NCBI RefSeq assembly: GCF_900156175.1
Contig: NZ_FTMV01000005.1
Span: forward strand, 1 to 64,000
Length of the DNA stretch: 64,000 nt
Direction of reading: 5' to 3'
Source: Janthinobacterium sp. TND4EL3
GTDB lineage: Bacteria > Pseudomonadota > Gammaproteobacteria > Burkholderiales > Burkholderiaceae_D
In this document: positions 61,138-64,000 of the stretch, piece by piece
How the letters are laid out: the number at the start of each line of letters is the position of its first letter
Position numbering within the stretch: the stretch's first letter is position 1
The notes under the pieces: generated by a model
Seen by the model: only the letters and a program-made list of their open reading frames with translations
What the model was told of the DNA's origin: nothing
Database searches by the model: none
Program-made: the position numbers and the translations under genes

Positions 61138-61772
61138 ACCCTTCTTCCATGACCGTACGCGGCCGCCTGCTGCATTTGCTGGCCGGCTGGGGCAGCGTCG
61201 GCCTCGTGTATTTTTCCAGCGACCTGCTGCAAGGGCAGGGAGTGCTCCTGCCGGAAACGGCGCTCGACCGCGCGATTCCCTACACGGATGCCGCCATCTG
61301 GCTGTACCTGTCCTTCTTTCTCCTGATCCCGTATGCCTACCTGGCGGCCGATGCGCCCCGCGTGCGCTGGCTGGCGCGCGCCATGGCGCTCTCCGCGCTG
61401 GCCTGCGGCGTGGTCTTCCTGCTGTATCCGACCACGCTCGCGTATCCGCCCGTGGGTGACGGCAGCGCCTGGAGCACGCAGGCGCTGCGCCTGCTGCAGG
61501 CGGCGGACTCCACGCAAAATTGCCTGCCCTCGCTGCATGGCGCCCTGACCTTGCTGTGCGTGTGGGCCTTGTGCGACAAGCGCCACCTGCTGCGCTCCGC
61601 GCTGGCGCTGGTGCTGGGCGTGGCCATCTGCTACGCCATCATCGCGCTGCGCCGGCACGTGAGCATCGACCTGGCCGCCGGCCTGGCCGTGGGCGTAGCG
61701 GGCGGCATGTTGGCGAAAATGCAGCTATTCTGGGCGCTCCGCCGCACCGTTTCCATAAAAGCCGCATCATGA
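61134..61772 (+). CDS. PAP2-superfamily membrane phosphatase/phosphotransferase
   Basis: A 212-residue protein with about six membrane helices. The PAP2 motif 2 reads PSLHG (PSGH in classic lipid phosphatases) and motif 3 RRHVSIDLAAG supplies the His and Asp. The PSLH form and YPTT...P region resemble Aur1/inositol-phosphoryl-ceramide-synthase type PAP2_3 proteins, so phosphotransfer between lipids is as likely as simple dephosphorylation. The gene overlaps its neighbours on both sides (ATGA). Confidence 0.82.
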   Translation: MNPSSMTVRGRLLHLLAGWGSVGLVYFSSDLLQGQGVLLPETALDRAIPYTDAAIWLYLSFFLLIPYAYLAADAPRVRWLARAMALSALACGVVFLLYPTTLAYPPVGDGSAWSTQALRLLQAADSTQNCLPSLHGALTLLCVWALCDKRHLLRSALALVLGVAICYAIIALRRHVSIDLAAGLAVGVAGGMLAKMQLFWALRRTVSIKAAS

Positions 61773-62884
61773 TGAATCCCTTTGCCCTGTCGTTTTTGAT
61801 CATGCTGGCCTTCGTGCTGGCCGAACTGCTGATCCTCAAATGGGTGCGCAAGACCCCCGTGCCGTGGAAAGACGTCATCTTCAACCTCAATTCCGGCCAC
61901 ATCCTGATGTGGGTGTTCCGCGGCGTGGAAGTGGCGGCGTTCGCCCTGCTGCTGCGCCATGCGAACCTGCACCTCGTCGACCAGTGGCCCGTGGCGGCCC
62001 AGTGGGCATTCGCCTTTGTCGCCTGGGACCTGTGCTTTTACTGGATGCACCGCCTGCACCATAAAATTCCGCTGCTGTGGGCCGTGCACGTGGTGCACCA
62101 CCAGGGCGAGCATTTCAACCTGTCGCTGGGCGTGCGCAATTCCTGGTATTCGTCGCTGACGAATTTCCCCTTCATCGCCATCCTGGCCGTGCTGGGCGTG
62201 CCGCTGGAAATCTTCCTCGTCGTCTCGTCCCTGCATTACACGGTGCAGTTCTACAACCACAATGCGCTGGTGAACAAGTCCGGCATCCTCGATAAATTCA
62301 TGGTCACGCCCTCGCACCACCGCGTCCACCATGGCACCGATAAACGCTACATCAACCGCAATTTCGGCGGCACCCTGTTGATCTGGGACAAACTGTTCGG
62401 CAGCTTCCAGCCCGAACTCGAAGGCGTGGAAATGCGCTATGGCGTGAAGGGCATGACACCCACGCACAACCCGCTGCTGGCCAGCAACGGCAAGCTGTTC
62501 ACATGGCTGCGCGCGCGCTTTCCCCACTGGCAGCCGCGCGGCACTGTCGAAGTGCCCGAGCTGTTCATCGGCATCGGCGGCGTGATCCTGTTTGGCCTCG
62601 TGATCTATTACGTCAACCACGAAGCGGCGCTGGCCGGCGCGCAGCAAGCGATCCTGTTCGCGCTGATCTTTGGCGGCACCTTGGCGCTGGGCGGCTTGTC
62701 GGATGCGCGCCGCTGGGGCGCCATCGCCTGGGTCGCCATCGCCGTGGCCATGCCGGCCCTGTATCTGGGCTGGTATGGCGTGCGCGATGCGTGGGGCATG
62801 GTGTTCTTGGCCGCGCTGCTGGCGCATGGCCTCGACGGCGCGCGCCGCCTGTGGTGGCCGGCCGCGGCGGGGACGCGCGCGTGA
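61769..62884 (+). CDS. Fatty acid hydroxylase / sterol desaturase family membrane protein
   Basis: A 371-residue di-iron membrane oxidase with the canonical His clusters: HRLHH (94-98), HVVHHQGEHFN and HRVHHGTD. N-terminal and C-terminal membrane helices enclose the catalytic part; the C-terminal extension of four or so helices (after residue 260) is longer than in simple hydroxylases. It should hydroxylate or desaturate a lipid chain. ATG 61769 overlaps the previous stop; an upstream in-frame start lies deep in the PAP2 gene. Confidence 0.88.
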   Translation: MMNPFALSFLIMLAFVLAELLILKWVRKTPVPWKDVIFNLNSGHILMWVFRGVEVAAFALLLRHANLHLVDQWPVAAQWAFAFVAWDLCFYWMHRLHHKIPLLWAVHVVHHQGEHFNLSLGVRNSWYSSLTNFPFIAILAVLGVPLEIFLVVSSLHYTVQFYNHNALVNKSGILDKFMVTPSHHRVHHGTDKRYINRNFGGTLLIWDKLFGSFQPELEGVEMRYGVKGMTPTHNPLLASNGKLFTWLRARFPHWQPRGTVEVPELFIGIGGVILFGLVIYYVNHEAALAGAQQAILFALIFGGTLALGGLSDARRWGAIAWVAIAVAMPALYLGWYGVRDAWGMVFLAALLAHGLDGARRLWWPAAAGTRA

Positions 62885-63999
62885 TGTCGCTTGTACCGTC
62901 GCTTCCTCCGCTGCGCTTCCAGCCCGCCCGCGATTCCGCCTTCCGCCGCGAACTGCGCGCGCGCGCCGACGCCTACCTGGCGGCCGAAGGAAAGCACCGC
63001 TTCGGCGACTGGCGCCTGCACGCGAAAACCGTCTTCCTGGCCGCGCTGACGGCGGGGCTGTATGCGCTGGCCTTGAGCGCCGGCAGCACCTGGCCGTTTG
63101 TCGCTGCCTATGTCGCCTGCCTGGTGGCGGCCATGGCGCTGGCCATGAATACCCTGCACGACGCGGCCCACAGCGCCGTCTTCCGCCAGGGACGCCTGAA
63201 TCGCATCCTGATCCGCCTGGTGGGCTTGCCGGTGGGCGTGGACACGGATTTCTGGACCATCCGCCACGTGCATTTCCATCACACGTATGCGAACGTGGAA
63301 GGCTATGACCTCGACACGGAGCCGAATCCGTTTTTGCGCCAGACGCCGTTCCAACGCTGGTCGCCCCGGTACCGCTATCAATACCTGTACTGGCCCGTGG
63401 TGGCGGCCCTGTCGCTGCCGTATCTGAACTGGTATGGCGACTGGCTGGACCGCTTCGGCAAGACGCCCGTGGCGGCGCACAGCCGCCTGCAGGGCTGGCG
63501 CGGCTGGCTGTCCTTCCTGGGCTGGAAACTGGGCCACGTGGCGCTGGTGCTGGCCCTGCCCATGTGGGTGCTGCAGCAGCACGGCATCGGCTGGGGCGTG
63601 GTGCTGGGCGCGTATTTCGTGGGCCAGATGCTCGCCTCGTGCGCGCTGGTGGCGCTGATCCTCGGCACGCACTGGGCCGAAGTGGAGTTCTTCCAGCCGG
63701 GGCAGGACGGCACCTTGCCGCACGACTGGTACCAGCACACGTTCTACACGGCCTGCGACTGGACGCCGAAGCCGCGCGCGCTGCGCTGGCTAGGCTACTG
63801 GCTGGGCGGCCTGAATCTGCACCTGACGCACCATCTGTTCCCCACCTGGAGCCACCGCCACTACCCGGCGCTGGCGCGCATCCTGGCCGAACTGGCGCCG
63901 CGCCACGGCCTCGTGTACCGCGAACTCGGCTACGGCCAGTTGCACGCCTCGCAGCAAGCCTTCCTGCGCGCCATGGGCCAGCCGCCGACACAGTCCTGA
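62884..63999 (+). CDS. Membrane fatty acid desaturase
   Basis: A 371-residue acyl-lipid or acyl-CoA type desaturase with all three His boxes: HDAAHS (from residue 92), HVHFHH (128-133) and HLTHH (313-317). Helices between boxes place the di-iron site in the cytoplasm. ATG 62884 shares one base with the previous stop. It ends one base before the window end, so the operon may go on. Confidence 0.9.
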   Translation: MSLVPSLPPLRFQPARDSAFRRELRARADAYLAAEGKHRFGDWRLHAKTVFLAALTAGLYALALSAGSTWPFVAAYVACLVAAMALAMNTLHDAAHSAVFRQGRLNRILIRLVGLPVGVDTDFWTIRHVHFHHTYANVEGYDLDTEPNPFLRQTPFQRWSPRYRYQYLYWPVVAALSLPYLNWYGDWLDRFGKTPVAAHSRLQGWRGWLSFLGWKLGHVALVLALPMWVLQQHGIGWGVVLGAYFVGQMLASCALVALILGTHWAEVEFFQPGQDGTLPHDWYQHTFYTACDWTPKPRALRWLGYWLGGLNLHLTHHLFPTWSHRHYPALARILAELAPRHGLVYRELGYGQLHASQQAFLRAMGQPPTQS

Positions 64000-64000
64000 C

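Noticed and set aside
61520..61768. Longer start for the fatty acid hydroxylase gene
   Set aside because: The in-frame extension lies entirely inside the PAP2 gene and reads as Arg/Gly-rich shadow sequence; the ATG at 61769 overlapping the PAP2 stop matches the coupling seen throughout the operon.

Overview
The window is about 64 kb of GC-rich bacterial chromosome. It reads as a betaproteobacterium of the Burkholderiales, most likely Oxalobacteraceae (Janthinobacterium or a close relative). The grounds are the gene forms and layout: a MutL with a DMHA-type endonuclease motif, the tsaE-amiC and mutL-miaA blocks, a DctSR-type TRAP system and PlsY/YbaK housekeeping genes. The genus is an inference. 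I see no phage, transposase, CRISPR array or replication origin.

Layout. 1-8.4 kb: the end of a myo-inositol catabolic cluster (iolB, iolA) faces a leftward set of two MINPP-like histidine phosphatases, a phospholipase C/acid phosphatase lipoprotein and a LacI regulator. Together they suggest release and use of inositol and phosphate from phytate-like compounds. 8.8-19.1 kb: two identical tRNA-Met genes, miaA, mutL, a cyclophilin, dedA, an alpha carbonic anhydrase, a mutarotase, amiC, tsaE and queG. This looks like the old tsaE-amiC-mutL-miaA superoperon split by an insertion. 19.1-22.3 kb: a DMT exporter, a DUF3052-like protein, and a PadR/ferric reductase pair resembling E. coli yqjI-yqjH. 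22.3-28.1 kb: a two-component system divergent from a dctPQM TRAP transporter, with a perfect 30-bp palindrome between them. 28.1-30.2 kb: a candidate structured RNA, ogt, xerD and a small charged protein.

30.2-47.6 kb: a heavy-metal czcCBA efflux operon divergent from its two-component regulator; mgtC with a long leader and a coupled small protein that looks like a free-standing copy of the MgtC C-terminal domain; a second RND pump of the HAE1 type; a PAS-GGDEF-EAL protein; and an EEP-family hydrolase. 47.7-56.8 kb: ybaK, plsY, a FrnE-like oxidoreductase, a DUF427 protein, a DUF2157/DUF4401 membrane pair, a YdjM-like membrane hydrolase, a Kef-type antiporter and a voltage-gated potassium channel.

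57.0-64.0 kb holds the most unusual locus: seven genes, most overlapping by 1 to 8 bases, encoding a KAS III/OleA-like ketosynthase, an OleD-like reductase, a metallo-beta-lactamase-fold hydrolase, a PaaK/F390-synthetase-like adenylating enzyme, a PAP2 membrane phosphatase, a fatty acid hydroxylase and a fatty acid desaturase. The enzyme set parallels OleABCD olefin/beta-lactone synthesis but with different protein folds in the OleB and OleC positions, plus a membrane lipid-tailoring module. I infer an undescribed lipid or lipid-like metabolite. The operon may continue past the window end.

Three large hairpin-forming sequences sit directly at gene 3' ends (mutL, the ferric reductase, the potassium channel); two of these share a core sequence and form a dispersed repeat family.
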